DNA of 63,978 nucleotides from Clostridium cuniculi (GCF_004353185.1 NZ_SMUS01000025.1:1-63978), one strand, 5' to 3'; positions 33,802-43,217 are shown, numbered from the stretch's first letter. Numbers and translations are program-made. The notes: generated by a model from the letters alone, not told the origin.

Positions 33802-35460
33802 TTAAGATTCTCTTTTTAATTTTACTTCTCTTAAAGAATTTATAAGCTCTAAATACTCTTTATTAAGTTTCTCCTTTTTATCTTCTTTAGTTTCTATTGA
33901 TAAAAGAGAAATCACCTCCGATAATTTATTCTCAAGAAGTAATATTTCATCATCTAAATGTTTATTTTCTGAATTCTTTCTAATACTTTTAAAATTCTTA
34001 ATATATTCAGTATAAGTTCCTGCAAATTCCTTTATCTCTTTATCCTTAATCTCAATTATGTGGTTACATACATTAGATATAAACTCTATATCATGTGATA
34101 CCAATAATAAAGTTTTATTAGTATTAACTAAAGCATTTTCTAACGCTTCTATAGTTTTTATATCTAAATAATTAGTTGGTTCATCTAATATTAATAAGTT
34201 ATTGTCAGATAATATTATTTTACATATAGCTACTTTGACTCTTTCTCCTCCCGATAATTCACTTACCATTTTATTTACAGAGTCTTTCTTAAATCCAAAC
34301 TCACTTAAATTTATTCTTATAAAGCTATCATCCCACTTAGAATCTTCTTTTATATTTTCTAAAATACTCCTTTCATTATTTAAAATATCTTGTTTTTGAT
34401 CAAAGTATCCTATTTTAACATTACTTGATATATTTATTTCTTTTGAATCATTGCTTAAAATTCGTCTTAGTAAAGTGGTTTTCCCACACCCATTAGCTCC
34501 AATTAGTGCAATTTTAGCTCCATTTCTTATATTTAAATTAATTTCATTCACTAAAATTTTATCTTCTACTAGTAACTTTAATTTCTTAATTTCTATTAAA
34601 TTTTTAGTAGAAATTTCAGTACCTTCATTTATATTAATTATAATCCTTTCTTTCTTCTTAGGTGGTGCCTTAACTTCCATATGCTCTATTCTTTTTTCTA
34701 TTGATTTTATATTGTTTTCAATATGTTTTTTTCCTCTTTGATCTCCCATTTTAATAGTTTTTGCTTCTGATTTCCCCATTCCTTTAGGGGCCTTTTTTAT
34801 TCTATCTCTAAGTACTTCTTTTTCATTTATTACACGCTCTAATCTATCTTTTTCATGTATATATTTTTCATATTCTCTTTTTTGTTTCTTATGATTTTCT
34901 TCTTTTAAAGTTACATATTTACTATAATTACCCTTATATATTTTTAATCTTCCCTCTTCTATCTCTACAATTTCATTACATACATCATCTAAAAATTTTC
35001 TATCATGTGAAACTATTAATAATGCTCCCTTATAATTTTTAAACATATTATCTAAAACTTTAATACTTTCACTATCTAAATTAGAAGTAGGTTCATCTGC
35101 TATAATAAGGCTTGTATTTTCTTCTAATGCACTCACTACTCTAATTTTTACTTTTTCTCCTCCAGATAAATAGTCTTCATATTCATCAGGAGCACTAAAA
35201 ACTTTTTTCACCTTACTATTATTACAAATAGTATATCCCTCATCTATTTGGCTTATATATGAATAACTATCTGTTAAATTTACCAAACCTTCATCAGCTT
35301 TTATTTCTCCAAGTAAAATTTTCAATAATGTTGTTTTTCCCGCTCCATTTTCACCTACAACCCCTATCTTATCTTTTTCTTCTATTTCAAATTTATCTAT
35401 ATCTAATATTAATCTATCTCCATAATACTTTTTTAAATTTTTAATTGTTGCAAGTTTCAT
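33802..35460 (-). CDS. ABC-F ribosome-protection-type ATPase
   Basis: 552-aa cytosolic protein with two ABC domains and no membrane part. Walker A GENGAGKTT (about 37) and GANGCGKTT (about 319); signatures LSGGEKVK and LSGGERVK; Walker B IIADEPTSNLD and LILDEPTNYLD. The inter-domain arm (about 190-265) carries APKGMGKSEAKTIKMGDQRGKK, resembling the Vga/CplR-like antibiotic-resistance ABC-F group that displaces lincosamides, pleuromutilins and streptogramin A from ribosomes. A C-terminal coiled coil follows (about 490-552). Regulation by the upstream MarR gene or attenuation at the intergenic hairpin is possible. Drug spectrum cannot be predicted. Confidence 0.85.
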   Translation of the reverse strand: MKLATIKNLKKYYGDRLILDIDKFEIEEKDKIGVVGENGAGKTTLLKILLGEIKADEGLVNLTDSYSYISQIDEGYTICNNSKVKKVFSAPDEYEDYLSGGEKVKIRVVSALEENTSLIIADEPTSNLDSESIKVLDNMFKNYKGALLIVSHDRKFLDDVCNEIVEIEEGRLKIYKGNYSKYVTLKEENHKKQKREYEKYIHEKDRLERVINEKEVLRDRIKKAPKGMGKSEAKTIKMGDQRGKKHIENNIKSIEKRIEHMEVKAPPKKKERIIININEGTEISTKNLIEIKKLKLLVEDKILVNEINLNIRNGAKIALIGANGCGKTTLLRRILSNDSKEINISSNVKIGYFDQKQDILNNERSILENIKEDSKWDDSFIRINLSEFGFKKDSVNKMVSELSGGERVKVAICKIILSDNNLLILDEPTNYLDIKTIEALENALVNTNKTLLLVSHDIEFISNVCNHIIEIKDKEIKEFAGTYTEYIKNFKSIRKNSENKHLDDEILLLENKLSEVISLLSIETKEDKKEKLNKEYLELINSLREVKLKRES

Positions 35461-35539
35461 TTTACACCTCCAATTACTCCTATAAAAAGTTTGTGCAAAA
35501 TTCTTATTAATAATCTTTAATTTTCTACATTACGAACAA

Positions 35540-35565
35540 AGTCCAGTAACATTTGTTACTGGACT
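35540..35565 (-). terminator. Hairpin between marR and ABC-F gene
   Basis: 11-bp perfect stem AGTCCAGTAAC/GTTACTGGACT with a 4-nt loop, followed by the weak T-tract TTTGTT. It could be a partial terminator or attenuator inside the MarR/ABC-F operon. Confidence 0.6.
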
Positions 35566-35571
35566 CTTTAT

Positions 35572-35985
35572 TTAAATATTACTACAAAGCTTATTAAGCA
35601 TATTAATTAAATTACTAACTTCCTCTTCATTAAAATTATGAGTTATTTTTTCATACCATTTATCATGATATTCATTAATTAACTTAAGAATATCTAATCC
35701 TTTATCAGTAAGACATAAATCAAAAAATCTATTATCATTATCCCTTTTTACTTTTATAACATAATTTAAATCTTCAAGCTTTTTTATATTTCTTGTTATA
35801 ATTGCACCATCTACATTTAATGCCTTTGCTATATCCTTCAAATTGCAGCCTCTATTATTTTCTATTATTATCATACAACGCCACATATTAAGAGTTAATC
35901 CATATTCCGATAGATTTGATTCAGAATATCTTATAAAGTCTCTATTTAAATCTGATAGATATTTACCTAATATTTTATATGACAA
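35572..35985 (-). CDS. MarR family transcriptional regulator
   Basis: 137 aa with the MarR winged-helix core (NLKDIAKALNVDGAIITRNIKKLEDLNYVIKVKRDNDNRFFDLCLTDKG in the middle). The start is TTG 35985, 7 nt after GAGG. It lies between a small unknown protein and an ABC-F gene. The promoter ahead of the first gene bears a clear palindrome, so it probably represses its own operon. Confidence 0.88.
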   Translation of the reverse strand: MSYKILGKYLSDLNRDFIRYSESNLSEYGLTLNMWRCMIIIENNRGCNLKDIAKALNVDGAIITRNIKKLEDLNYVIKVKRDNDNRFFDLCLTDKGLDILKLINEYHDKWYEKITHNFNEEEVSNLINMLNKLCSNI

Positions 35986-36006
35986 TCATATTCCTCTTTT
36001 CTAACA

Positions 36007-36567
36007 TTAATTTATTTTTTCATAAACTATTGGATCAACAAATCCAAAAGTAATTTTACCATTCTTTCTAAAAACTTCACTTACATACATTTTACCATTT
36101 TCAATTTTCTCCCTTAAAGTAAATTCAGTTTCTGGTGTAAAATTACTAATACTTTCTCCTTCATACGCATTATTTTTTTCTTTGTAAACCATAGGAGTAA
36201 ACTTAGAAGAAACTTTAAGTTCTTTATAATCCATGGTTAAGTTTTCATTATCATTTCTAAATTCTTCTTTTGAGATATTACTTGGAATTTCATAAGAAGT
36301 TAAAACTATATTATCATCTTCATTAACTGTAAATAAGAATAGGTGCGGAAGAATATTTTTAAATTTTCCTTGTTCATAATAACTTTCTTCAATAACAAAA
36401 TATCCTGAAAAATCATTTGGCAAATTAATTATCTTATCATTACAAACACCATTTATATGCTTTGCCTTTGGATGTTTTAACTCTCCTGATTCTAACTCAT
36501 CATTTATTTGCCTATCATTATTAAATGTTCCACATAATTCATTTATAAACTTATCTAATTTATTCAT
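36007..36567 (-). CDS. Small protein of unknown function (possibly CpcT/CpeT-like fold)
   Basis: 186 aa from ATG 36567 (GAGGTG upstream; a GTG 9 nt earlier lies inside that site). No signal peptide or membrane segment. It shows alternating beta-strand patterns (GYFVIEESYYEQG, HLFLFTVNEDDNIVLTSYEI, MYVSEVFRKNGKITFGFVDP) that recall the calycin-like CpcT/CpeT lyase family, but I am not sure. First gene of an operon with a MarR regulator 21 nt downstream and an ABC-F protein behind that. Confidence 0.6.
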   Translation of the reverse strand: MNKLDKFINELCGTFNNDRQINDELESGELKHPKAKHINGVCNDKIINLPNDFSGYFVIEESYYEQGKFKNILPHLFLFTVNEDDNIVLTSYEIPSNISKEEFRNDNENLTMDYKELKVSSKFTPMVYKEKNNAYEGESISNFTPETEFTLREKIENGKMYVSEVFRKNGKITFGFVDPIVYEKIN

Positions 36568-36594
36568 AAAAAACACCTCTTAAATACTTGATAC

Positions 36595-36627
36595 TATCAA
36601 TTATACTCTAATAATTGATAATGTCAA
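36595..36627 (-). promoter_or_regulatory. MarR-operon promoter with palindromic operator
   Basis: TTGACA (36622-36627), 16-nt spacer, TATAAT (36600-36605), overlaid by the perfect inverted repeat TATCAATTAT-N6-ATAATTGATA (36595-36620). This suits autoregulation by the MarR protein two genes down. Confidence 0.7.
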
Positions 36628-36642
36628 TTATTATAATATACT

Positions 36643-36687
36643 AAAAAAAAGATGATTCCTATTTAATATTAGAAATCATCTTTTTTA
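36643..36687 (-). terminator. Terminator of the nucleoside-transporter operon
   Basis: Hairpin with AAAAAAGATGATT arm and complementary AATCATCTTTTTT, 17 nt after the phosphoesterase stop, T-run on the minus strand. Confidence 0.85.
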
Positions 36688-36703
36688 AATATTAATTTAT
36701 ATT

Positions 36704-37501
36704 TTATTCTCTAAAATTAACTACTCCTAATAACTTATTATCATCTAAAGCCGAAATTACCTCTACTGATATTTCACCATTTTCATAGGTACAAAAACTA
36801 AACTTGGCACTTTCCTCAAACCTTACAATACCATTACTCTCATCATATCCTATAAAACTAAGACTACCTGTAGAGAAATAAGGCTTCTCTGCAAAACAAC
36901 CTTTAAAAGGATGATGAGTATGACCAGCAAAAATTCCAATTATAGAACTTTCTCTTATTATATTTTCAAATCTATCATCATAACTAACAGCTGGTGTAGT
37001 AAATTGATCTTTTATAAGATGATGATGAAGCATTAAAATAGTATCTTTTTTAGTGCTACCCTTTAATTGATTTTCTAACCACTCATACTGCTCCTCTGAA
37101 ATAAATCCATCACTATTTTTATACTGTGAATTATCAAAACTAATTATTCTTAATTCACCTATTTCATTAACAGTATTATAAGGAGCATTACATTCTTTAT
37201 TAAACCAGCCCTTATAAAAAGCCTCTTTATTATCATGATTTCCTAAAGTAAGTATATATGGAGTATTACCTAATAATTTTTCTAATTCACTTTTTAAAAT
37301 TACATAATCTTCATAAGTTCCTGATTCCACTAAATCTCCAGTTATAATAACAAAATCTATTTTACTTAAGTCTATTTGTTCTAAAGATTTTCTTATCTGT
37401 ATTAAAGGACTTGTCATATTATTAAAAATAGAATTATAACCCTTTTCAGCTTTTGGATACTCTCTTAAAAAGTGAATATCTGATAAATGTAAAAACTTCA
37501 T
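36704..37501 (-). CDS. Calcineurin-like metallophosphoesterase
   Basis: 265-aa cytosolic phosphoesterase with the complete two-metal site: D8-x-H10 (LSDIHF), GDLVESG, GNHDN, the HHHL stretch (about 165) and GHTHHP. It resembles CpdA-type cyclic-nucleotide phosphodiesterases. It starts 9 nt after the second nucleoside permease and is the last gene of that operon, so its substrate is probably a nucleotide or nucleoside phosphate. Confidence 0.85.
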   Translation of the reverse strand: MKFLHLSDIHFLREYPKAEKGYNSIFNNMTSPLIQIRKSLEQIDLSKIDFVIITGDLVESGTYEDYVILKSELEKLLGNTPYILTLGNHDNKEAFYKGWFNKECNAPYNTVNEIGELRIISFDNSQYKNSDGFISEEQYEWLENQLKGSTKKDTILMLHHHLIKDQFTTPAVSYDDRFENIIRESSIIGIFAGHTHHPFKGCFAEKPYFSTGSLSFIGYDESNGIVRFEESAKFSFCTYENGEISVEVISALDDNKLLGVVNFRE

Positions 37502-37510
37502 ATTCTACAC

Positions 37511-38428
37511 CTACTTAATCTTCTTTTTCTTATTTCTTTTAGTTTGTATACTAAATAATATAAGTGCAACAATTGTTGCTACATAAGGAATAGAAGCTGT
37601 AATTTGTGTTTTTAAAGAAGTATTTTGAAGTACATTTCCTGCTGCTTGTGAGAATCCAAAGAATAAACTTGATAAAAGAACTCCTATTGGATGAGACTTT
37701 CCTAAATTATTAGCAGCCATAGCAATATATCCACGTCCTGAAGTCATATTTTGCATAAATAGTGTTACAGTTCCCATAGAAAGAAGAACTCCACCTAATC
37801 CACATAATATTCCTGATAAACTTATTGTAAGGAATTGATATTTCTCTACTGGAGTACCAAGACTTCTTGCAGCTTCTTTATTTATACCTATAGCACGTAA
37901 TCTATATCCTAATACTGTCTTATATAAGAATATATACATTCCTATAGCTAGTATAAATGCTAAATAATCAACAAATGTTAATCCTGAAAAAATAGTCCCT
38001 AATACAGGAATATCCTTAATAATAGGTAAATCAATTTTTGGAAGACTTACTAAACTAGGGTCAGTAAATACTCCCTTTGTTTTAAAAATTATATAAAGTA
38101 AATATGTTGTAACTCCTCCCATCATAGTATTAGTTGCCATACCAACAACAACAGGAGATGCTTTTAATTTAATTATACAAAATCCTACAATAGCAGATAC
38201 TATCATTCCACTAATTGCACCTGCAAGAACAGATAAAAATACATTATGAGTGTAATAATTTGCAACAATACTGAAAAATGCGCCTGTTAGCATAGTTCCT
38301 TCCATTGCAATATTAAAAATACGTACCTTAGAACATATAGCTGCAGCTAATGTAACTAATAAAATAGGTGTCATCATACGAAGAGTGGAATTAGCTACCA
38401 CTGCTAAATAATCTACACTTAACTCCAT
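37511..38428 (-). CDS. Nucleoside ABC transporter permease 2
   Basis: 305-aa polytopic permease of the branched-chain/RbsC-like fold (LAAAICSKVRIFNIAMEGTMLTGAFFS near the start, the contact loop YRLRAIGINKEAARSLGTPVEKYQ near residue 175). Partner of the first permease, whose stop overlaps its start by 1 nt. Together with the duplicated ATPase and the BMP lipoprotein it forms an importer of the RnsABCD/NupABC class for purine or pyrimidine nucleosides. Confidence 0.88.
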   Translation of the reverse strand: MELSVDYLAVVANSTLRMMTPILLVTLAAAICSKVRIFNIAMEGTMLTGAFFSIVANYYTHNVFLSVLAGAISGMIVSAIVGFCIIKLKASPVVVGMATNTMMGGVTTYLLYIIFKTKGVFTDPSLVSLPKIDLPIIKDIPVLGTIFSGLTFVDYLAFILAIGMYIFLYKTVLGYRLRAIGINKEAARSLGTPVEKYQFLTISLSGILCGLGGVLLSMGTVTLFMQNMTSGRGYIAMAANNLGKSHPIGVLLSSLFFGFSQAAGNVLQNTSLKTQITASIPYVATIVALILFSIQTKRNKKKKIK

Positions 38429-39531
38429 TATTGTACTCCTTTCTTATCTGTTGTATTTTGTTTTTTCTTATACCACTTCACAGCAAATTTTGCAGTAATT
38501 AATAAGGTGATAATTCCTTGAATAATCGTTGTTACTTCAGATGGTACTCCCATACTACGTTCGATAGTACTTCCCCCTGTTGTAAGACCAGCTAAGAAAA
38601 TACTACTTACTAAAATACCAACTGGATGATTGCTTGACATTAATGAAGCTATAATACCAGTCCATGCATATCCTGGAGATGTAATCATATTATCAACATA
38701 ACGATATCTTGTTCCTAAAACTTCACATGCACCACCAATACCAGCTAATGCACCACTTAACATTAATACATAGTACATCATCTTAGTACTGTTAACACCA
38801 CCATAATTAGCAAAGTTAGGATTTAATCCACCCATCTTTGCTTTATATCCAAAACTTGTTCTCTTCATTATAAAAAGTACAATTAAGACACAAATAATTG
38901 CAATTACAAATCCCCAATGTAATGAATATCCTTCAAACATTTTAGGTAAAATATTATCAGTTAACTTTTGAGTTTGAATTGCTGATGAGTCTAAACCTAA
39001 TGGGTCTTTTACAACATATGTTGTAAAGTAAGATGCTATGTAATCAGCAACATAGTTCATCATAAGAGTTATAATAAGTAAATCCAACTTAAATCTTTCA
39101 CTTACATATGCTGAAATAAGTGAATATAAAATCCCTACTAAAGCACCACTAATAATAGATATTATAACAACAAATGCTGGTGGCCCTGGACATATTACAG
39201 CTACAACTGATGAAGTAAAGGCACCTAAAACCATCTGCCCTGCAGCACCTAAACTAGAATAACCAGATCCCCAAGCTAATGCACCAGAAAGTCCAGCAAA
39301 TATAATAGGAATAGAACGTGTTAAGGTTGTAGTTAAATAATAAGTTGAGCCAAATCCACCTTTAAACATTCCTATAATTGCTTCAAAAGGATTAAATCCA
39401 GAAAGTGCAATAATTACACCACCTATTAATAATCCAACAACAATAGCTTGTAGAGGATGTTTTAATGGTTCAAATATAGTTGAAAGTTTACTTCTTGTAA
39501 TACTTCCTGATAACGAGCTTTTACTTTTCAT
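38428..39531 (-). CDS. Nucleoside ABC transporter permease 1
   Basis: 367-aa permease of the same family as its downstream partner, with a longer cytoplasmic N-terminus. GLSGALAWGSGYSSLGAAGQMVLGAFTSSVVAV and the coupling loop FGYKAKMGGLNPNFANYGGVN are typical. The start overlaps the ATPase gene's 3' end by 11 nt. Confidence 0.88.
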   Translation of the reverse strand: MKSKSSLSGSITRSKLSTIFEPLKHPLQAIVVGLLIGGVIIALSGFNPFEAIIGMFKGGFGSTYYLTTTLTRSIPIIFAGLSGALAWGSGYSSLGAAGQMVLGAFTSSVVAVICPGPPAFVVIISIISGALVGILYSLISAYVSERFKLDLLIITLMMNYVADYIASYFTTYVVKDPLGLDSSAIQTQKLTDNILPKMFEGYSLHWGFVIAIICVLIVLFIMKRTSFGYKAKMGGLNPNFANYGGVNSTKMMYYVLMLSGALAGIGGACEVLGTRYRYVDNMITSPGYAWTGIIASLMSSNHPVGILVSSIFLAGLTTGGSTIERSMGVPSEVTTIIQGIITLLITAKFAVKWYKKKQNTTDKKGVQ

Positions 39532-41029
39532 TATTTTTACCTCCTACCATTAAAAGACCTAATGCCTTTTCATCAATACTTCCTCTTTTAAATTCACCAA
39601 CAATTTCCCCATCATAAATTACATAAATTCTATCACTTAAGTCCATAATCTCACTTAACTCTGAAGATACCAATAATACACTATCTCCTTTATTTCTCTT
39701 TGCAACAAGTTGATCATGAATAAACTCTATTGCTCCTATATCAATCCCTCTTGTAGGTTCACAAGCAATAATAAGTGGAGTCTCCATAGACATTTCTCTT
39801 GCAACAATAAGTTTTTGTGCATTTCCACCTGAAAGCTCTTTTATTTTTTGTGTATGTGAATCAGCCTTAACTCTAAATTTTGAAATTAACTCTACAGCAT
39901 GCTTTGTAACTTTATTAATATTTAAAATTCCTTTTTTAGAGAATTCTTCACTATCTTCATATCCCATTAATGCATTCTCAGCAAGTGTTGCCTCCGGTGC
40001 ACTTCCCCACATATATCTATCCTCTGGAATATGAGCAATACCGGCTTCTCTTATACCCATTACAGTATTATTTGTGATATCCCTTTTATTAATAATTACA
40101 TTACCACCATCAACCTTCTCTAATCCTGTTATACATCTAATAAGCTCAGATTGACCATTACCAGATACACCTGCAATACCTACTATTTCACCTTTTTTAA
40201 TATGTAAATTAACATTATTTAATATATTTTTATTATGTTCACCCTTTAAAGTTAAGTTTTTAACCTCTAAAAGCTGTTCTTTAGTTTCCTTTTCAGGAAT
40301 TACTCTATTAGCTATTTGTCTTCCTACCATTAAATAAGATAACTCTTCTATACTTGTATCTTTCTTTAATTTTTCAGCAACAACTTCTCCAAGTCTCATT
40401 ACTACTACTCTATCTGCAACTTCCATAACTTCATGAAGCTTATGAGTTATAATTATTAAGCTTTTACCTAATTTAGCTAACTGTTTCATAGTTTTTAAAA
40501 GCTCGTCTACTTCTATAGGAGTAAGAACTGCAGAAGGTTCATCAAAAATTATAATATCTGCATTTTGATAAAGAGTTTTTAATATTTCAACACGTTGTTG
40601 AAGCCCAACAGGACATTCCTCAACAATAGCATTTGGATCTACATCTAACATATAACGCTTTGAAAGCTCTTCTACCATTTGAATATTCTTTTTATAATCA
40701 AAAAATATTCCTTTTTTCATTTCGTTTTTATATACAATATTTTCTGCAACAGTCATTGATTCAAAAAGCATAAAGTGCTGTTGAACCATTCCTATTCCCT
40801 GTTTCATTGCATCTGATGGATTATGAAAATTCATCTTCTTACCATCTATAAATATTTCTCCTGAGTCTGGCTTTTCTAATCCATAAAGTATCTTCATTAT
40901 AGTAGACTTTCCTGCACCATTCTCTCCAACAACAGCTAGTATCTCTCCTTTATTAAGATTAATATTAACCTTGTTGTTAGCTACTACATTACCATAGGTC
41001 TTAACAATATTTTTCATTTCTAAAAGCAT
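39521..41029 (-). CDS. Nucleoside ABC transporter ATPase (double domain)
   Basis: 502-aa ATPase with two fused nucleotide-binding domains. The first has canonical Walker A GENGAGKST, Walker B IIIFDEPSAVLTP and ITHKLHEV. The second has the degenerate P-loop GVSGNGQSE and signature LSGGNAQK usual in the RbsA/NupA class. It energises the two permeases encoded downstream. Start at ATG 41029 with AGGAG about 10 nt upstream; an ATG four codons later is possible. Confidence 0.9.
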   Translation of the reverse strand: MLLEMKNIVKTYGNVVANNKVNINLNKGEILAVVGENGAGKSTIMKILYGLEKPDSGEIFIDGKKMNFHNPSDAMKQGIGMVQQHFMLFESMTVAENIVYKNEMKKGIFFDYKKNIQMVEELSKRYMLDVDPNAIVEECPVGLQQRVEILKTLYQNADIIIFDEPSAVLTPIEVDELLKTMKQLAKLGKSLIIITHKLHEVMEVADRVVVMRLGEVVAEKLKKDTSIEELSYLMVGRQIANRVIPEKETKEQLLEVKNLTLKGEHNKNILNNVNLHIKKGEIVGIAGVSGNGQSELIRCITGLEKVDGGNVIINKRDITNNTVMGIREAGIAHIPEDRYMWGSAPEATLAENALMGYEDSEEFSKKGILNINKVTKHAVELISKFRVKADSHTQKIKELSGGNAQKLIVAREMSMETPLIIACEPTRGIDIGAIEFIHDQLVAKRNKGDSVLLVSSELSEIMDLSDRIYVIYDGEIVGEFKRGSIDEKALGLLMVGGKNNEK

Positions 41030-41070
41030 GTCAAAGTTTCTCCTTTTCTAAATTAATCTGGAATATAATA

Positions 41071-41094
41071 AGAGGCAAAGCAAAAATTGCCTCT
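41071..41094 (-). terminator. Intercistronic hairpin after the BMP lipoprotein gene
   Basis: 8-bp stem AGAGGCAA/TTGCCTCT with an 8-nt loop and only a weak T-tract on the minus strand. Probably a partial terminator or mRNA-stabilising hairpin that keeps the binding protein more abundant than the transporter core. Confidence 0.6.
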
Positions 41095-41135
41095 GCCCCT
41101 TATATTAAGTACACTAAATATAAATTATACTCTAA

Positions 41136-42194
41136 TTAGTTTGCAGACTCTTCAGGAACTTCTATTACTATTTCGCCTGAAATAATCTTTTCTGCTGCTG
41201 CCTTACCAGCTGCTATAACTTCATCAGTTATAATTTCAGTATTTCTATAATTCATTTCTTCTGGAGAAACACCAACAACTCCAAATGCGCCTTCTTTTAA
41301 TCCAAGAACTTGTGAACCACCATTTAATTCACCAGCTAAGAATTCATCAATTATAGTATTCATAACAGCACCAGTATTCTTTAATAATCCACTAATAATA
41401 CTTGGGTTTTCAGAAGTTGTTTGGTCAATACTTAATCCAGTTGTGTATATTGGTGTACCCTTTTTGCTTAACTCTTGAGCTGCTTGATATATACCTGAAT
41501 TTGCACTAGCAGATACTCCACCAAATATAAAGTTTGCTCCTGCTGCTTTTTGTTGTAATGTATATTCATAAGCTAAGTTTGTATCATTATATGAGTTAAT
41601 ATAGTTATACATAAAGTTAGCATTTGGATTAACAGATTTTACACCTTCAGAAAATCCGTATCTATATTTGTAAGTTGCTTGTGTTTGGAATGATGCAATA
41701 TATCCATATAAGCTTTCATTAGGGAAGGCTGTTCCAACCATTACTCCTAAAACATATGCTCCTTGTGCTTCATCAAATCCAAAGCTTGTTACTTTTTCAT
41801 TAGATGCAGTTGTATCAATTACAGCATATTTTGTATTTGGAAATTTATCTGCAGCATCACTAAACGGATCAGCAGCTTGCCATCCAATTCCTATAATTAA
41901 ATCATACCCTTCATTAGATGCAGCAAGAGTATTTTCTTCCCATGCAGCAGTATCTGTACATTCAATAGATGTCATATTGAATCCATAAGTTTCACTTGCT
42001 TCTTCTAAAGCTTCGTATGCTTGAAGAATAAATTGTTCTGTTCCAATTGTATCTGAAATTAAAGCTATATTTAATTTTGAATAATCTCCATCAGTACCTT
42101 GACTTCCTGCTGATTTATCATTTCCTGAATTAGAACATCCAGCAAAAAGAAATGTTGTCATAATAAGTAGTAAAGAAGTTATTATTTTTTTCAT
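41136..42194 (-). CDS. BMP-family nucleoside-binding lipoprotein
   Basis: 352-aa substrate-binding protein of the basic-membrane-protein (Med/BmpA/PnrA) family, which binds purine or other nucleosides outside the membrane. Lipoprotein signal with lipobox LFAGC (cysteine about residue 20). Family blocks: NIALISDTIGTEQF, DLIIGIGWQAADPF, SFGFDEAQGAYVLGVMVGTAF and FIFGGVSASANSGIYQAA. First gene of the transporter operon. A Crp/Fnr-type palindrome lies upstream. Confidence 0.9.
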   Translation of the reverse strand: MKKIITSLLLIMTTFLFAGCSNSGNDKSAGSQGTDGDYSKLNIALISDTIGTEQFILQAYEALEEASETYGFNMTSIECTDTAAWEENTLAASNEGYDLIIGIGWQAADPFSDAADKFPNTKYAVIDTTASNEKVTSFGFDEAQGAYVLGVMVGTAFPNESLYGYIASFQTQATYKYRYGFSEGVKSVNPNANFMYNYINSYNDTNLAYEYTLQQKAAGANFIFGGVSASANSGIYQAAQELSKKGTPIYTTGLSIDQTTSENPSIISGLLKNTGAVMNTIIDEFLAGELNGGSQVLGLKEGAFGVVGVSPEEMNYRNTEIITDEVIAAGKAAAEKIISGEIVIEVPEESAN

Positions 42195-42545
42195 TATTTC
42201 ATCTCCTATAGTTCATTTGTTAATTTAATTATAATAATTATATACATTAAAAAATATGACATAAGTCATATTTTGACGAAAAAACTGTATATTTTTTTAG
42301 TTTTTTATTTTAATATTCGTTTTTTATTAAATAATTCCATTTTATCTAGATAAATTATATAAACTAATTTAATATTTTACTAAATATTAATTGGGTATTT
42401 GTAAAATTTTATTTTTACAAATATTGTGTATTTCCTTATTTTTCTTAGCTTTAGAATTTATTGTTATATATTTTGCTGTATGTTAAAATTATGAATATAA
42501 ATAAACGAACAATATTATTAATTTACTCACTTATTGGGAGGAACT
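42195..42545. other. Divergent intergenic region (BMP operon / Crp-Fnr gene)
   Basis: 351 nt between two divergent genes. Besides the palindrome and leftward promoter listed separately I see only AT-rich sequence and no extra gene. Confidence 0.5.
42228..42274 (-). promoter_or_regulatory. BMP-operon promoter with Crp/Fnr-type site
   Basis: Perfect palindrome AAAATATGAC-ATAA-GTCATATTTT (42251-42274). If TATAAT at 42228-42233 is the -10, the palindrome centre falls at -41.5, the classic class-II activator position, and no good -35 exists. The divergent gene encodes a Crp/Fnr-family regulator. The start point is inferred. Confidence 0.65.
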
Positions 42546-43217
42546 ATGATAAATGTTAAAAACCAAGAATTATTAGATAAATATGTTAATAACACCGGTA
42601 TTTCCAAACTATTTTCACAAGATATTAGTAACTTATTAGAACTTTTTTCTTTAAATAAAGGAGATTTTTTAATTAATGAAGGTGAATGTTCCGATTATCT
42701 ATATTTTTTAGTAAGTGGAAAACTAAAAGTTTTTTCTCACTCAACTTCAGGTAAAATAATGTCTCTAACTCTTTTTAATTCTTTTGAAATCGTAGGCGAA
42801 ACCTGTAGTTTATGGAATAAGCCTCCTACAGCCTCAGTTCAAGCTACATCCAAAGCTTATTGTATTGGTATATCAATGAAATATAGGGATCTGCTTTTAA
42901 ATGATGTGATATTCTTAAGATATATTTGTCAAAACTTAGGTGAAAGACTTAGCTATATGAATAATACTACATGTATCAACCTTTATGAATCATTAGAAAG
43001 TAGGCTGGCCTCTTTTATATTAAAAACTGAAAAGGATGGAATTTTCTCTTACAACTTAACAGAGTGTGCCGAACTTTTATGTACAAGCTATAGACATTTA
43101 TTAAGAATAATTAATTTATTTTGTAGCACAAATAAATTAGTTAAAAACGGTAAATTCTATAAAATTATAGATCGCTCCTATTTAGAGAAAGTTTCATCTA
43201 ATTCTCTTATTACATAA
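42546..43217 (+). CDS. Crp/Fnr family regulator (YeiL-like)
   Basis: 223 aa from ATG 42546 (GGGAGG 4-6 nt upstream; a TTG 12 nt earlier lies in the site). An N-terminal cyclic-nucleotide-binding-like beta-barrel (about 15-125: LNKGDFLINEGECSDYLYFLVSGKLKVF...) and a C-terminal HTH (about 165-205: LTECAELLCTSYRHLLRIINLF). The cAMP-binding arginine motif is absent, and there is no N-terminal Fe-S cysteine cluster. YeiL-type members are found next to nucleoside-use genes, matching its place opposite the nucleoside importer. Confidence 0.82.
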   Translation: MINVKNQELLDKYVNNTGISKLFSQDISNLLELFSLNKGDFLINEGECSDYLYFLVSGKLKVFSHSTSGKIMSLTLFNSFEIVGETCSLWNKPPTASVQATSKAYCIGISMKYRDLLLNDVIFLRYICQNLGERLSYMNNTTCINLYESLESRLASFILKTEKDGIFSYNLTECAELLCTSYRHLLRIINLFCSTNKLVKNGKFYKIIDRSYLEKVSSNSLIT

